A DNA stretch of 64,000 nt from Stenotrophomonas sp. ATCM1_4 (GCF_004348115.1 NZ_QPFB01000001.1:473978-537977), one strand, 5' to 3'; positions 43,961 through 54,393 are shown, numbered from the stretch's first letter. Numbers and translations are program-made. Notes: generated by a model not told the origin, from the letters alone.

Positions 43961-44601
43961 GGGCTCACCTCCTCGCGGCGCAGGTCGGCCAGGTACCAGC
44001 CGAACACGGTGCCGGCCAGCAGCGCCACGGCCAGCACCTTGAGCACGAAGCGCAGGCTCAGTTCACCCCCGAGCAGGTTGTAGACCAGCGTGGTCAGGTC
44101 GCCGATCAGCACCCCGGCGGCGACGAACAGGGTCAGGTAGGTCAGCCAGCGCCGTACCGGCGACAGCCGCTTGATCGGATGCCGGGCCACGTCGCGGCTG
44201 ACCCGGTGGCTGAGGAAGGCGAACACCGGGAAGGCGATCACCAGCGCCGAGATCGACCAGCGGATCGACGGCCCCAGCTGCAGCATCTGCCAGCGTGCAT
44301 CGGCCGGGTCGGGCAGGGCGTGTTCGATCAGCTTGAACAGCAGGCTGCCCAGGTTCCAGCAATAGAAGTACAGCGTGCTGAACAGCAGCAGGTAGACGAA
44401 CGCCTCGCGGGCGGACAGCGAGGCGCGCGGGCGCGGTACCGGCAAGGCGAAATCCACCTCAGCCCAGCCATCGAGCACCCCGCGTACCTGCGCTTCGCTC
44501 CAGCCGGCGGCCAGCAGTGCCTGGTTGACCTGGGCGCGGCTGTGGCCGCGCATCAGGGCCTCGCGGACGAATGATTCGAGTTCGGGTGAAGCCGATGCCA
44601 T
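43957..44601 (-). CDS. DUF5671-type multi-pass membrane protein
   Basis: This 214-residue protein starts MASASPELESFVREALMRGH. Residues 5-45 form a small helical domain (SRAQVNQALLAAGWSEAQV, UBA-like). Four hydrophobic segments follow from about residue 65, in the pattern of DUF5671. GGGAG lies six bases before the ATG at 44601. It is first of three coupled genes with the pseudopilin-like protein and DUF445. Function unknown. Confidence 0.75.
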   Translation of the reverse strand: MASASPELESFVREALMRGHSRAQVNQALLAAGWSEAQVRGVLDGWAEVDFALPVPRPRASLSAREAFVYLLLFSTLYFYCWNLGSLLFKLIEHALPDPADARWQMLQLGPSIRWSISALVIAFPVFAFLSHRVSRDVARHPIKRLSPVRRWLTYLTLFVAAGVLIGDLTTLVYNLLGGELSLRFVLKVLAVALLAGTVFGWYLADLRREEVSP

Positions 44602-44654
44602 CGCGTGCTCCCTGCCATGCGTGCCCGCAGCGTAAGGGGCCGGCCGCGTGGCGA

Positions 44655-45548
44655 TCAATAGTCGGAGGCGGCCGCTTCCGGTTCCTCCGCGCGACTGGCG
44701 GCCAGCCGCGCCCGCAGCGCGTCCAGTTCCATGCGCAGGGCCTGGTTCTCCGCAGTGAGCGAGGCCACGCGCTGGCGCAGCGCCTCCACTTCGGGGCTGG
44801 ACGCCGCGGTGAATGGTGCGGACTGCACTTCGTCGTGGGCGTCCTGGTCGGGCTCCGGGCGGGCTTCGGGCTTGGGCTTGCGGCGCGATTCACGCACGCG
44901 CTTGGCCGCTTCCTTCAACTCGCTCTTGCCCCCCTGGGCGGCGGCGCGCTGTTCGGCTTCCGGCAGGCTGGCGACCACTGCGGCGGCGCTGAGCGAGATC
45001 TCCCCGGCCTTGACCGCCTCGATCACTTCCTGGGCGGCATGTGCGCTGATCTTCTCGATCAGGGTCACCTGGCTGGCGCTGAGCTTGGCTTCGCGCGCCA
45101 GGTCGGCCTTGGACAGCTTTGGTGCCGGGTCCCACGGCGGGGAGTCGGCATCGCTGGCGTGGTCGTCGGCCAGCGCGGCCTCACCTTCGCTCTCCCGGCG
45201 CAGTTGCTCCTGCTCGGCGCGGCGGCGCGCCTCGACGATGGCGCGCTTGCGCAGGGCCAGCACGCCGCGCTGGAAATCGGACACGCTGCGGCGCCCCAGG
45301 TGCTGCTCGATCATCCACAGGTGCACGTCGTCCATCGACTGGAAGCGGGTGTTCTGCACGGTGTTGAACGGGATGCCGTGGCGGGTGCAGATGCCGTAGC
45401 GGTTGTGGCCGTCGATCAGGATGTTGCCCCACAGCACCAGCGCGTCGCGGCAGCCCTCGGCCAGCAGACTGCGCTCCAGCGCGTCATGTTCGTCCTGCGT
45501 GAGCGGGTCGATGTAGGCCTTGAGTTCTTCGTTGACGATGATGTCCAT
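44655..45548 (-). CDS. Orphan ParB/Spo0J-like nuclease-fold protein
   Basis: This 297-residue protein starts MDIIVNEELKAYIDPLT. The N-terminal ParB/sulfiredoxin-like segment includes LVLWGNILIDGHNRYGIC (about 45-62). A helical region with a possible HTH (LAREAKLSASQVTLIEKI) follows, then a Lys/Arg/Pro/Glu-rich linker and a C-terminal coiled coil (VEALRQRVASLTAENQALRM). It is not the chromosomal ParB: no parA neighbour is present and the usual ParB motifs differ. It may be a plasmid- or phage-derived DNA-binding protein now resident in the chromosome. It is divergent from puuC. Confidence 0.8.
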   Translation of the reverse strand: MDIIVNEELKAYIDPLTQDEHDALERSLLAEGCRDALVLWGNILIDGHNRYGICTRHGIPFNTVQNTRFQSMDDVHLWMIEQHLGRRSVSDFQRGVLALRKRAIVEARRRAEQEQLRRESEGEAALADDHASDADSPPWDPAPKLSKADLAREAKLSASQVTLIEKISAHAAQEVIEAVKAGEISLSAAAVVASLPEAEQRAAAQGGKSELKEAAKRVRESRRKPKPEARPEPDQDAHDEVQSAPFTAASSPEVEALRQRVASLTAENQALRMELDALRARLAASRAEEPEAAASDY

Positions 45549-45716
45549 GCGGCTGCCGGTTGAAACGTGGGCGGGCATTGTAGTGACCCGGGGCGGTGCC
45601 GGGGCAAGTCCCGTTGGCCGTGCGAGGGCAGGGATTCATGACGGCCGTGCAGCGTGGCCGGCGTACCATGCACGGTGGCGGCCCGCGCCGCGTTGTCCCG
45701 CAACAGGAAGCAGACC

Positions 45717-47219
45717 ATGAATACGCCACACCTCCGCGAACAATGGCAGACGCTGGCCGACGGCCTGTCGCTGCGCACCCGCGCCTTCATCGACGGCCGC
45801 TACGTGGATGCCGCGTCCGGCGCGCGCTTCCAGTGCATCAGCCCGATCGATGGGCGGGTGCTGGCGCAGGTGGCCGAATGCGGCCAACGGGATGTGGACC
45901 ACGCCGTGGCCGCGGCGCGGCGTGCCTTCCAGAAGGGGCAGTGGGCGGGGTTGAAGCCGGCGCGGCGCAAGCAGGTGCTGCTGCGCCTGGCCGGGCTGGT
46001 GGAGCGCCATGCCGATGAGCTGGCGCTGCTGGAAACGCTGGACATGGGCAAGCCGGTCGGCGAAGCACGCGGGGTGGACATCGGCGGAGTGATCCGCTGC
46101 ATCCAGTGGACCGCCGAGGCGGTGGACAAGCTGTATGGCGAGGTGGCGCCCACCGGCAGCAACGAGCTCGGCCTGATCACGCGCGAGCCACTGGGCGTGG
46201 TCGCGGCGATCGTGCCGTGGAACTTCCCGCTGCTGATGGCGGCATGGAAGATCGCCCCGGCGCTGGCCGCCGGCAATTCGGTGGTGCTCAAGCCCTCGGA
46301 GAAGTCGCCGTTGAGCGCGCTGCGTTTCGCCGAGCTGGTGGCCGAGGCCGGGGTGCCCGAGGGCGTGTTCAACGTGGTGCCGGGCAATGGCAAGGGCGCG
46401 GGCGAGCCGCTGGCCCTGCACATGGACGTGGACGGGCTGGTGTTCACCGGCTCCACCGCGGTGGGCAAGCGGCTGCTGCAATGCGCGGGCCTGTCCAACA
46501 TGAAGCGCGCGTACATGGAATGCGGCGGCAAGAGTCCCAACATCGTGTTCGCCGACGCCCCGGACCTGGACAAGGCCGCCGAAGCGGCGGCCAGTGGCAT
46601 CTTCTACAACCAGGGCGAGGTGTGCACGGCGGCCTCGCGGCTGCTGGTGGAACGCTCGATCAAGGATGAATTCGTCGCGCGCGTGGTCGAGCATGGCCGG
46701 CACATGCAGCCGAAGCATCCGTTCGAACCGGGGGCGCCGATGGGCGCGATGGTGGACGAAGCCCAGTTGCAGCGGGTGCTCGGTTACATCGACGAAGGCA
46801 CCGCCGAAGGCGCGCGGCTGCTGCTGGGCGGCAAGCGTGCGCAGGTGGTGGAGGGCGGCTGCTACCTCGAACCCACGGTGTTTGACGAGGTCTCACCGCA
46901 GCAGCGCATCGCCCGCGAGGAACTCTTCGGCCCGGTACTGTCGGTGATCACCTTCGACGGCGAGCAGCAGGCGCTGCAGTTGGCCAATGACAGTGAGTAC
47001 GGGCTGGCGGCGGGCGTGTGGACACGCGACCTCGCACGCGCGCACCGCGTCGCGCGCGGCCTGCGCGCGGGCAGTGTCTGGGTGAACCAGTGGGACGGCG
47101 GCGACATGACCGCGCCGTTCGGCGGCTACAAGCAGTCCGGCAATGGCCGTGACAAGTCGCTGCATGCCTTCGACAAGTACACCGAGATGAAGGCGACCTG
47201 GATCCACCTCGGCGATTGA
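45717..47219 (+). CDS. puuC: Gamma-glutamyl-gamma-aminobutyraldehyde dehydrogenase
   Basis: This enzyme oxidises gamma-glutamyl-GABA-aldehyde to gamma-glutamyl-GABA with NAD(P), the third step of the Puu putrescine pathway. The 500-residue ALDH has the cofactor motif FTGSTAVGK, catalytic Glu in MECGGKSPN and catalytic Cys in NQGEVCTAASRLLVE. AGGAAG precedes the ATG at 45717. The PuuC identity is favoured over other ALDHs because puuA, puuB and puuD are about 6-10 kb downstream. Confidence 0.88.
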   Translation: MNTPHLREQWQTLADGLSLRTRAFIDGRYVDAASGARFQCISPIDGRVLAQVAECGQRDVDHAVAAARRAFQKGQWAGLKPARRKQVLLRLAGLVERHADELALLETLDMGKPVGEARGVDIGGVIRCIQWTAEAVDKLYGEVAPTGSNELGLITREPLGVVAAIVPWNFPLLMAAWKIAPALAAGNSVVLKPSEKSPLSALRFAELVAEAGVPEGVFNVVPGNGKGAGEPLALHMDVDGLVFTGSTAVGKRLLQCAGLSNMKRAYMECGGKSPNIVFADAPDLDKAAEAAASGIFYNQGEVCTAASRLLVERSIKDEFVARVVEHGRHMQPKHPFEPGAPMGAMVDEAQLQRVLGYIDEGTAEGARLLLGGKRAQVVEGGCYLEPTVFDEVSPQQRIAREELFGPVLSVITFDGEQQALQLANDSEYGLAAGVWTRDLARAHRVARGLRAGSVWVNQWDGGDMTAPFGGYKQSGNGRDKSLHAFDKYTEMKATWIHLGD

Positions 47220-47268
47220 TTCGGCGAGCGGGCAGGGTGCCCTGCCGTCAGGGCACCCCGGGTCAGGC

Positions 47269-49236
47269 TCAGTCCTTGCCGCCCTTGCGCAACTGGCTGG
47301 CAAAGCGTTCCAGCCATTGCGCGAAGCCCTGCAGGGCCACGCCCCCCTTGTCGCGCAGGTTGGCCAACTCCGCCTCCAGGCGCTCGCGCCGGGTGGCTTC
47401 GCCCTCGTGCTTCGGCAGCGGCGGCAGGATGTGGGCGAAGTAGGTGTTGTCCAGCAGCTTGTGCAGCAAGCGTTCGCCGATGAACGGTTCGCCGTTGTTG
47501 AGCGCGCGTGCGCCCTTGAACAGGTTGCGGATGTCGTACTGGGTGGGGCTCAGGTCGGGCACCTGCTTGGGCAGGTCGAGCAGGGTGTAGACCGCGATGC
47601 GGGCGGTGCGCACCGAGCTTTCCATGGTGAACACCACGTCGTTGGCGGTTTCCACGAACTGGCCGACCAGTGCCAGGTTGGTGCAGCCGTGCGGCACCAC
47701 CTGCGGGCGGTCACCGGCCGCGCGCGGCATGAACTGCGCGGTGATGTATGGCATCAGCGCCAACCGCACCTTGGTGTGCGGGATGATCGCGTCGAGCTGG
47801 TCGGCGATGCCCAGGTGGTAGCACAGCTCAGCCACGATCTCGCGGCCGGTGCACTCGGGCATGGTCTTCTTGACGAAGTTGCCGGGCTGGTCCATCAGCA
47901 GCGCGTACACCCACATCACCACCGTGTCCCTGGGCTGGCCGGGGAAATGCGGCTGGCGGTTGATGGTGACGCTGAGCACCCAGTTCGAATCGGTGAAGGT
48001 GATGATGCCGCCGGTGGCGGTGCGGCCGGAGGTGGGATCGTTGACCGACAGTTCGGTCAGCTTGTCCAGCAGCGGGGAGGCGGTGCAGGTCAGTGTGGCC
48101 GACTCCCACATCGAGCGGTCGATGTCGCCGCAGAACTTGTCCGGCTTGCCGAACACCGGCGACTGCCGGGCCAGGTTCTGCCACAGGCCCCAGCTGCTGC
48201 CCTCGGCCGGGCCGCCGTGGCGCTTCTTCAGCACCGGCACGGTGTCCAGGTCGCCGTAGGCGGTGTCCTCGGTCATCGAGCCGGTCAGTGCGATCACCAG
48301 GTCACGCGCGGCCACCGCGATGTGGCCCTCGCCCTCGGCGGTGCGGGTGCGCAGCGCGGTGACGGTGCGTTGCTCGCCCTGCACGTCGAAGTCCATGTCC
48401 AGCACCTGGGTGCCCAGCCGCACCTGCACGCCCTGTTCGCGCAGCAGGCGGACCAGCGGGGTGACGAAGGTGTCGTATTGGTTGAACTTGGGGAACACCA
48501 GCGCCGACATGTCGCCGAAGCCGTCGATGGCATCGAGGAAGCGGTGCATGTACAGCTTCATCTCCAGCAGGCTGTGCCAGTTCTCGAAGGCGAACATCGA
48601 GCGGAACAGGAACCAGAAATTGCTGGCCAGGAAGCCTTCGCTGAAATGGTCCTGGATGGTCAGGTCGTCCAGCTCATCCTTGCGCTTGAGCAGCAGGCTC
48701 ACCACTTCCCACTGCTGCTTGCGGCTCAGCCCGAAGCGGGTGAAGTCGGGCAGCACCTGGCCCTGCTTGTGCATCAACCGCGACCTGGACCAGTTGGGGT
48801 CGGCATCGTTGGCCAGGCGGTATTCGTCGAGCACGCTGAAGCCTTCGGGCAGTTCCAGCGCGGGCACGTCCTGGAACATGTCCCACAGGTTGTCGTAGTT
48901 CCAGTTCATCTCGCGGCCACCGCGCACCAGGTAGCCGTCCTGCGGGTTGCCCGAGCCATCCAGCGAGCCGCCCTCGATCTCGAGGCCTTCGATGATGGTG
49001 ATGTTGCGTGCCGGCATGTGGCCATCGCGGATCAGGTAGAACGCCGCGGCCAGGCCGGCGATGCCGCCGCCGACGATCCAGGCCTTGCGCTCGGCGATGC
49101 CCTCGGTGGGCAGGGGCTTGAAGCGCTGGTAGTTGCCGACCATGTCCGGCGGCGGCAGGGTGTTGAGCGGGGCGTTGTGCCAGTAGCGGGCGCTGGCGTC
49201 CGGGGCGTGGTCGATGCGGGGGGAGGGAGTGCTCAT
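47269..49236 (-). CDS. ohyA: Oleate hydratase
   Basis: This FAD enzyme hydrates oleic acid to (R)-10-hydroxystearate and may detoxify unsaturated fatty acids. The 655-residue protein has the dinucleotide motif [19 protein letters not shown], the family sequences [39 protein letters not shown] and [11 protein letters not shown], and the characteristic [12 protein letters not shown] tail. GGAGA precedes the ATG at 49236. Oleate hydratase is well known from Stenotrophomonas maltophilia. Confidence 0.95.
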   Translation of the reverse strand: MSTPSPRIDHAPDASARYWHNAPLNTLPPPDMVGNYQRFKPLPTEGIAERKAWIVGGGIAGLAAAFYLIRDGHMPARNITIIEGLEIEGGSLDGSGNPQDGYLVRGGREMNWNYDNLWDMFQDVPALELPEGFSVLDEYRLANDADPNWSRSRLMHKQGQVLPDFTRFGLSRKQQWEVVSLLLKRKDELDDLTIQDHFSEGFLASNFWFLFRSMFAFENWHSLLEMKLYMHRFLDAIDGFGDMSALVFPKFNQYDTFVTPLVRLLREQGVQVRLGTQVLDMDFDVQGEQRTVTALRTRTAEGEGHIAVAARDLVIALTGSMTEDTAYGDLDTVPVLKKRHGGPAEGSSWGLWQNLARQSPVFGKPDKFCGDIDRSMWESATLTCTASPLLDKLTELSVNDPTSGRTATGGIITFTDSNWVLSVTINRQPHFPGQPRDTVVMWVYALLMDQPGNFVKKTMPECTGREIVAELCYHLGIADQLDAIIPHTKVRLALMPYITAQFMPRAAGDRPQVVPHGCTNLALVGQFVETANDVVFTMESSVRTARIAVYTLLDLPKQVPDLSPTQYDIRNLFKGARALNNGEPFIGERLLHKLLDNTYFAHILPPLPKHEGEATRRERLEAELANLRDKGGVALQGFAQWLERFASQLRKGGKD

Positions 49237-49457
49237 GGTGTTCTCCGGTGTGAGGGGAGGGACAGGTGCAACCGCCGATCCAGTCTGCACGGGAATCCCG
49301 TCGGGGCGGTTACACGGGGTTGAAACCCGGCGTGAGCGGGCGTCATGCGGCGGGCCGGGTAGGGCGTAAGGGGTGGGAAGGTCACGGCTGCAACCATTTC
49401 TGGGGCCGGGCGGCGACGCGTGGCAGACTGCGGCACCTGTTTCCCTTGTTCTGGCTC

Positions 49458-50753
49458 ATGTCGACCGCTGCAGCCTCCGTGCCCCTGAATTCCCCGCGCC
49501 GCGTGCTGGCGGCCAGCCTGGTCGGTACGACCATCGAGTTCTTCGACTTCTACATCTACGCCACCGCCGCGGTGCTGGTGTTCCCCAGGTTGTTCTTTCC
49601 CGACAGCAGCCCGGATGCGGCGTTGTTGCAGTCGCTGGCGACCTTCGCGGTGGCCTTCATCGCCCGCCCGGTCGGCTCGGCGGTGTTCGGCCATTACGGC
49701 GACCGCATCGGCCGCAAGGCCACGCTGGTGGCGGCGTTGTTGACCATGGGCCTTTCCACCGTCGCGATCGGACTGCTGCCGACCTACCACGACATCGGCC
49801 TGGCCGCGCCGCTGCTGCTGGCGTTGTGCCGGTTCGGCCAGGGCCTGGGCTTGGGCGGTGAATGGGGCGGGGCGGTGCTGCTGGCCACCGAGAACGCACC
49901 GCCGGGCAAGCGCGCCTGGTACGGCATGTTCCCGCAACTCGGGGCGCCGCTGGGCTTCCTGCTGTCGGCCGGCGTGTTCCTGATGCTGGGGCGCGTGCTC
50001 GACGATGCCGCCTTCCTCAGCTGGGGGTGGCGGGTGCCGTTCATCGCCAGCGCGTTGCTGGTGATCGTCGGCCTGTGGGTGCGCTTGAACATCCGCGAGA
50101 CCCCGGACTTCCAGAAGGCGCTGGACCAGGGCCAGCGCGTGCGCCTGCCGATGCGCGAGGTGCTGGTGGGGCATGGCTTTGCGGTGGTGGTGGGGACGCT
50201 GGCCGCGTTCGCCACCTTCGTGCTGTTCTACCTGATGACGGTGTTCACGCTGGGCCATGGCACCAAGACGCTGGGCTACGCGCGCGAGGATTTCCTGCTG
50301 CTGCAGATGGTCGGCATCCTGTTCTTCGCCGCCGGCATCCCGCTGGCCGCGCGCTACGGCGACCGCCAGGGCACGGTGAAGGCGATGCTGCTGGCGACGG
50401 TGGCGATCTTCGTGTTCGGGTCGCTGTTCCAGCCGTTGTTCCAGGCCGGGCACCCGCTGCTGGTGCTGTTGTTCCTGTCGCTGGGACTGTTCCTGATGGG
50501 CCTGACCTATGGCCCGTGCGGCACCATGCTGGCCAGCCTGTATCCGGTGCAGGTGCGTTACACCGGCGCGTCGTTGTCGTTCAATCTGGCCGGCATCCTG
50601 GGTGCGGCACCGGCCCCTTACGCGGCCACCTGGCTGGCAGGCCGGTTCGGCATCGCCGCGGTGGGCGGCTACCTGTGCGTCACCGCGCTGGTTACCGGGC
50701 TGGCGTTGTGGGCCATTGGCCGGCGCCAGCAACGGGCACGTGTCGAAGCGTGA
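49458..50753 (+). CDS. MFS transporter, metabolite:H+ symporter type
   Basis: This 431-residue inner membrane protein has twelve predicted helices and the MHS-family signatures: GTTIEFFDFYIYATAA in helix 1, FGHYGDRIGRKATL after helix 2, GQGLGLGGEWGGAVLLATE and RETPDF before the central loop. Relatives (ProP, ShiA, KgtP) import small carboxylates or betaines. The substrate here is unknown. It is divergent from oleate hydratase. Confidence 0.9.
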   Translation: MSTAAASVPLNSPRRVLAASLVGTTIEFFDFYIYATAAVLVFPRLFFPDSSPDAALLQSLATFAVAFIARPVGSAVFGHYGDRIGRKATLVAALLTMGLSTVAIGLLPTYHDIGLAAPLLLALCRFGQGLGLGGEWGGAVLLATENAPPGKRAWYGMFPQLGAPLGFLLSAGVFLMLGRVLDDAAFLSWGWRVPFIASALLVIVGLWVRLNIRETPDFQKALDQGQRVRLPMREVLVGHGFAVVVGTLAAFATFVLFYLMTVFTLGHGTKTLGYAREDFLLLQMVGILFFAAGIPLAARYGDRQGTVKAMLLATVAIFVFGSLFQPLFQAGHPLLVLLFLSLGLFLMGLTYGPCGTMLASLYPVQVRYTGASLSFNLAGILGAAPAPYAATWLAGRFGIAAVGGYLCVTALVTGLALWAIGRRQQRARVEA

Positions 50754-50882
50754 GCCGCTGGTGGCGGCGCGCTGGGAAGTCATCAGCCTGTGGGGCAGCA
50801 GGACGGAAAGGGCAGGAACGGCGCGGCAGCACCACGTAGGGAGGGGATCGGCCGCCGCCGCGTCGTTCCTGCACGGGGCCGG

Positions 50883-51344
50883 TCAGTTGAACAGGCGCTT
50901 GAGCGTGCGGCCCAGCCAGCTGCCTTCCTGGTGATCGCGGGCAAACTGGTTGAGGTGGCGCTTGACCTGCTCGGCATAGGCCTTGTCATCGCCGCGGATG
51001 TGGTTGAACAGCCAGCGCGAGAGCATGTTGCGCAGCTCGTCCGTGACGTCCTCGCCGGCCTGGAAGCGCATGCGGTATTCGGAGACGCGCTTGCCGAACA
51101 CCTCGTGCACGCGCTTGTGGGCGGCGCAGAACGGATAGCCGGCTTCCTCCATCAGTTCTTCCTCGAAGGCGAAGTGCGACATGGTGTAGTCCACCAGTTC
51201 GTCGATCACCTCGGCCACCGCGACGCGTTCCAGGCTCTTCTGGGCGATATGCAGGTGGTTGAGCATCTCCACGATGCGCATGTGCTGATGGTCGATGACC
51301 TCGACCCCCGTGTTGAGGTCGTCCTGCCAAACCAGTAGTGCCAT
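50883..51344 (-). CDS. Bacteriohemerythrin
   Basis: This 153-residue four-helix protein has the di-iron ligands of hemerythrins: [26 protein letters not shown] and HIRGDDKAY. It reversibly binds oxygen or acts as an iron/oxygen sensor or store. The gene lies 99 bp after the start-side of a diguanylate cyclase gene on the same strand, so a link between oxygen sensing and c-di-GMP is possible but unproven. Confidence 0.92.
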   Translation of the reverse strand: MALLVWQDDLNTGVEVIDHQHMRIVEMLNHLHIAQKSLERVAVAEVIDELVDYTMSHFAFEEELMEEAGYPFCAAHKRVHEVFGKRVSEYRMRFQAGEDVTDELRNMLSRWLFNHIRGDDKAYAEQVKRHLNQFARDHQEGSWLGRTLKRLFN

Positions 51345-51443
51345 CGCGAGTTCCTCCCTGTGATTTCCTTGGGGGCACTCTAGGGGCGCACCTTCGCCGG
51401 CGCGTTGATCTGGATCAATGGCCCTGCGCCGGCAGGGAAGCGT

Positions 51444-52790
51444 TCACGAATGTAGTCGTGCAGGCGTCGCGGCACCGGTGGTCGCCGCTGGCGCAAGTTG
51501 CATGCTGCGCACCCGGTTGCGGCCGTCGGCCTTGGCCAGGTAGAGCTGGCGGTCGGCCTCGGTGATGAGCTGGTGCAGGCTGCTGCGCCCGCCCGGGTCG
51601 CGGCTGACGCCGATGCTGACGGTCATGCGCAGGACGTTCTCGCCGATCTGCAGGCGGATCGCCTCGATGGCCTGGCGCAACTGCTCGAAGTGCGCCGCGC
51701 TGGCGTCATCGCCCAGCCCGTGGACCAGCAGGCAGAATTCCTCGCCGCCGAAGCGGGCGCTGATGTCGCGTGGCCGGGTATGGCCCTGCAGCACGCTGGC
51801 GACCGCGCGGATGGCCTGGTCGCCGGCTTCGTGGCCGAGGCTGTCGTTGATGTGCTTGAAGTGGTCGATGTCGACCATGGCCACCGCCACGCTGCCTTGG
51901 CCACGGCCCAGCTGGCGCTGGCTGTGTTCCAGGAAGCTGCGCCGGTTGGGCAGGCCGGTGAGGAAGTCGCGCGTGGCCAGGTCCTGCAGCGTGCCGATCA
52001 ACTCCAGCTGGTCCACGTTCTGCGAGACGCGGCAGAAGAACTCCTCGCGCGAGAACGGTTTGCGCAGGAAGTCGTTGGCGCCGTTCTTCAGAAAGCGCGG
52101 GATCAGCGATGGGTCGGAATTGCCGGAGATGCCAATCACCGCCACCTTGTCGCGCGCGCGGAGGGCGCGCAGGCGACGGGTCAGCTCCACGCCGTCCATG
52201 CCCGGCATCTCCTGGTCCACGATCACCAGCCGGATAGCCGGGTCCGCTTCCAGCGCATGCAACGCCGAGGGGCCATCACCGGCCTGGGTGACGTGGTAGC
52301 CATACATGCCCAGCAGCGCCGCCGCATACGACCGGGCCGAGGGGGAGTCGTCGACCACCAGCGCCGAGATGCGGCGGTTGCGCTCCATGCGCTGCACCAG
52401 CCAGACCAGGTAGTCGACGCTACCGGGGGTGTTCTTCAGCACGTAGTCGATGATTTCCTGCTGCAGCACGCGCTTGCGCAGGTCTTCGTCGTAGACGCCG
52501 CTGACCACGATGGTCGGCAACCCGCGGCTGACGAAATAGTCGACCACGTGGTCACGGTCACCGTCGGCCAGCACCAGCCCGGTGAGCACCAGGAACCAGC
52601 CCTGCTCGCGTTCCAGCAGCTCGCCGGCCTCGGCCAGGGTCGAGGCGACGCTGACCGGCAGCTCCAGGCGCTGCTCGATGGCCGCACGCAGCATTGTGGT
52701 GAAGGTGCGTGAGTTCTCCACGAGCAGGATGCGCTGCGGCAGGGGCGTGATCGGCGGGCTGGTGAAGCCGGCCTGGGATGAGGCGGCCAT
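51444..52790 (-). CDS. Double-receiver diguanylate cyclase
   Basis: This 448-residue protein has two receiver domains and a GGDEF domain, as in PleD. The first receiver (about 20-140) is degenerate: the phospho-acceptor Asp position reads VLTGLVL. The second (about 150-265) is canonical, with VVDDSPSARSYAAALL, VIVDQEMPGMDG and LRKPFSREE. The cyclase (about 285-430) has the active signature RFGGEEFCLL and DIDHFKHINDSLGHEAGD. It probably makes c-di-GMP upon phosphorylation of receiver 2. The cognate kinase is not in the window. The start at 52790 gives MAASSQAGF; longer forms lack support. Confidence 0.9.
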   Translation of the reverse strand: MAASSQAGFTSPPITPLPQRILLVENSRTFTTMLRAAIEQRLELPVSVASTLAEAGELLEREQGWFLVLTGLVLADGDRDHVVDYFVSRGLPTIVVSGVYDEDLRKRVLQQEIIDYVLKNTPGSVDYLVWLVQRMERNRRISALVVDDSPSARSYAAALLGMYGYHVTQAGDGPSALHALEADPAIRLVIVDQEMPGMDGVELTRRLRALRARDKVAVIGISGNSDPSLIPRFLKNGANDFLRKPFSREEFFCRVSQNVDQLELIGTLQDLATRDFLTGLPNRRSFLEHSQRQLGRGQGSVAVAMVDIDHFKHINDSLGHEAGDQAIRAVASVLQGHTRPRDISARFGGEEFCLLVHGLGDDASAAHFEQLRQAIEAIRLQIGENVLRMTVSIGVSRDPGGRSSLHQLITEADRQLYLAKADGRNRVRSMQLAPAATTGAATPARLHS

Positions 52791-52930
52791 GCGAAAGGTT
52801 CTGGGGGTCTCAGGACGGGATAGCGGCAGCAATCGCCCGGACTTTAGGCGTGGAGCGAGGAGGGCGCCGGGATGAGAGCCATCCTCGGGTTGAACCGGCA
52901 GGGCATGCCAGCGCCACGCTTCCCGCGCGC

Positions 52931-54220
52931 TCAGCCGAGCAGATCGCGCAGCTTGTACCACGACATGGCAGCGACCAGCAGCGGCATGCGCAGTGCCTTG
53001 CCGCCGGGGAAGATGCCGTGCGGGATCCGCTCGAACACATCCAGCCGTCCGGCCTGGCCGGCGATGGCGGCGGCGATCACTTCACCGGCCAGGCCGGTGC
53101 TGGCCACGCCGTGGCCGGAGAAGCCCTGCGCGAAATAGACATTCGGGGTGAGCCGGCCCCAGTGCGGGGCGCGGTTGCGGGTGATGTCGATGTAGCCGCC
53201 CCAGACGTATTCCAGCGACACGTCGGCCAGCTGCGGGAACACCCGGCGCATGCGTCGGGTCATGCTGGCGCGCAGCCCCGGCGGCGGCAGTGCCGAGTAG
53301 TTGGCCTGGCCGCCGAACAGCAGGCGGTGGTCGCGGCTGAGCCGGAAATAGTCCAGTGCCCAGTTCACGTCGGCCACCGCCATGTCGTTGCGGATCAGCG
53401 ACCGGGCACGTGCTTCGCCCAACGGCTCGGTGGCGCCGATATAGGTGCCGACCGGCATCATCCGGGTCTCCAGCTCCGGCGCGATGCCCTGCAGCCAGGC
53501 ATTGCCGGCCAGCACCACGAATTCGGCCTCGACCCGTCCCTGCGCGGTGACCAGCACGGGGCGCGGGCCGCGTTCGAGCCGCAGCACCGGCGAATGCTCG
53601 TGCACGGTGGCGCCAACGGCCTCGGCGGCGCGTGCCAGGCCCAGCACGTAGGCGAGCGGGTGCAGGTGGCCGCTGGCGGCGTCGTACATCGCGCCGAGGT
53701 AGCGCTCGCTGGCCAGCTCCTGGCGCAACCGGGCCCGGTCCCACCATTCCAGCGGATAGTCATAGCGCTGCGCCATGCGCTCGATGTCGGCGCGCAGGGC
53801 GCGCTCCTGGCGCGGATGGATCGGCACGCTGGCGTGGCCATCGCGCCAGTCGCAGTCGATGCCATGGCGGGCGATGCGCTGCTTGAGCATTTGCATGCCG
53901 TCGCGCGAGAAGTCGAACAGCAGCCGCGCATCGGCGTCGCCGACCAGCCGTTCCAGCGTGTCCTGCTCGCAGCCGTAGCCGACGATGGCCTGGCCGCCAT
54001 TGCGGCCGGAGGCACCCCAGCCGACCCGTTCGGCTTCCAGCACGGTGACCCGGTAGCCCTGCTCGGCCAGCGCCAACGCCGCGGTCAGGCCGGTGTAGCC
54101 GGCGCCGAGCACGGCCACGTCGGCACGCGCCGTGCCCTGCAGTGCGGTGCGGGGCGGCGGCAAGGGCTGGCTGGCGACGTACCAGCTGGGCGGGTAGTCG
54201 GACGGGGCGTCCACGGACAT
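52931..54220 (-). CDS. puuB: Gamma-glutamylputrescine oxidoreductase
   Basis: This FAD enzyme oxidises gamma-glutamylputrescine to the aldehyde with H2O2 release, the second Puu step. The 429-residue DAO-family protein has VAVLGAGYTGLTAALALAEQ, GWGASGRNGGQAIVGY and the C-terminal GFSGHGVASTGLAGEV. The ATG at 54220 (MSVDAPSDYPP) gives the normal PuuB length; no clear ribosome binding site is seen. It is divergent from puuD-puuA with a 173-bp shared promoter region. Confidence 0.9.
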   Translation of the reverse strand: MSVDAPSDYPPSWYVASQPLPPPRTALQGTARADVAVLGAGYTGLTAALALAEQGYRVTVLEAERVGWGASGRNGGQAIVGYGCEQDTLERLVGDADARLLFDFSRDGMQMLKQRIARHGIDCDWRDGHASVPIHPRQERALRADIERMAQRYDYPLEWWDRARLRQELASERYLGAMYDAASGHLHPLAYVLGLARAAEAVGATVHEHSPVLRLERGPRPVLVTAQGRVEAEFVVLAGNAWLQGIAPELETRMMPVGTYIGATEPLGEARARSLIRNDMAVADVNWALDYFRLSRDHRLLFGGQANYSALPPPGLRASMTRRMRRVFPQLADVSLEYVWGGYIDITRNRAPHWGRLTPNVYFAQGFSGHGVASTGLAGEVIAAAIAGQAGRLDVFERIPHGIFPGGKALRMPLLVAAMSWYKLRDLLG

Positions 54221-54393
54221 CGGGATGGAAGGCGATTGTGTCGGGGCGGGCAGTGTAACGGCCACGGTGTGTCGGTTTGGCGCAGGCGGCGGACGATGCC
54301 CTGCATTGTGCCGCGCGCTGCTTGAACGGCATGCGTGGTTGCCTAATCGGCGGGGCAGGGGTAGCGTGCCTGCACGTCACCAGAGCCTGACGC

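Noticed and set aside
47317..49323. 668-codon plus-strand frame opposite oleate hydratase
   Set aside because: Antisense to a gene with strong family motifs; composition typical of a shadow frame.
54254..54261. TGTAACGG between puuB and puuD
   Set aside because: A single copy of the octamer with no partner 10 bp away, so it does not fit the paired operator seen at mac and RcnB-like loci.
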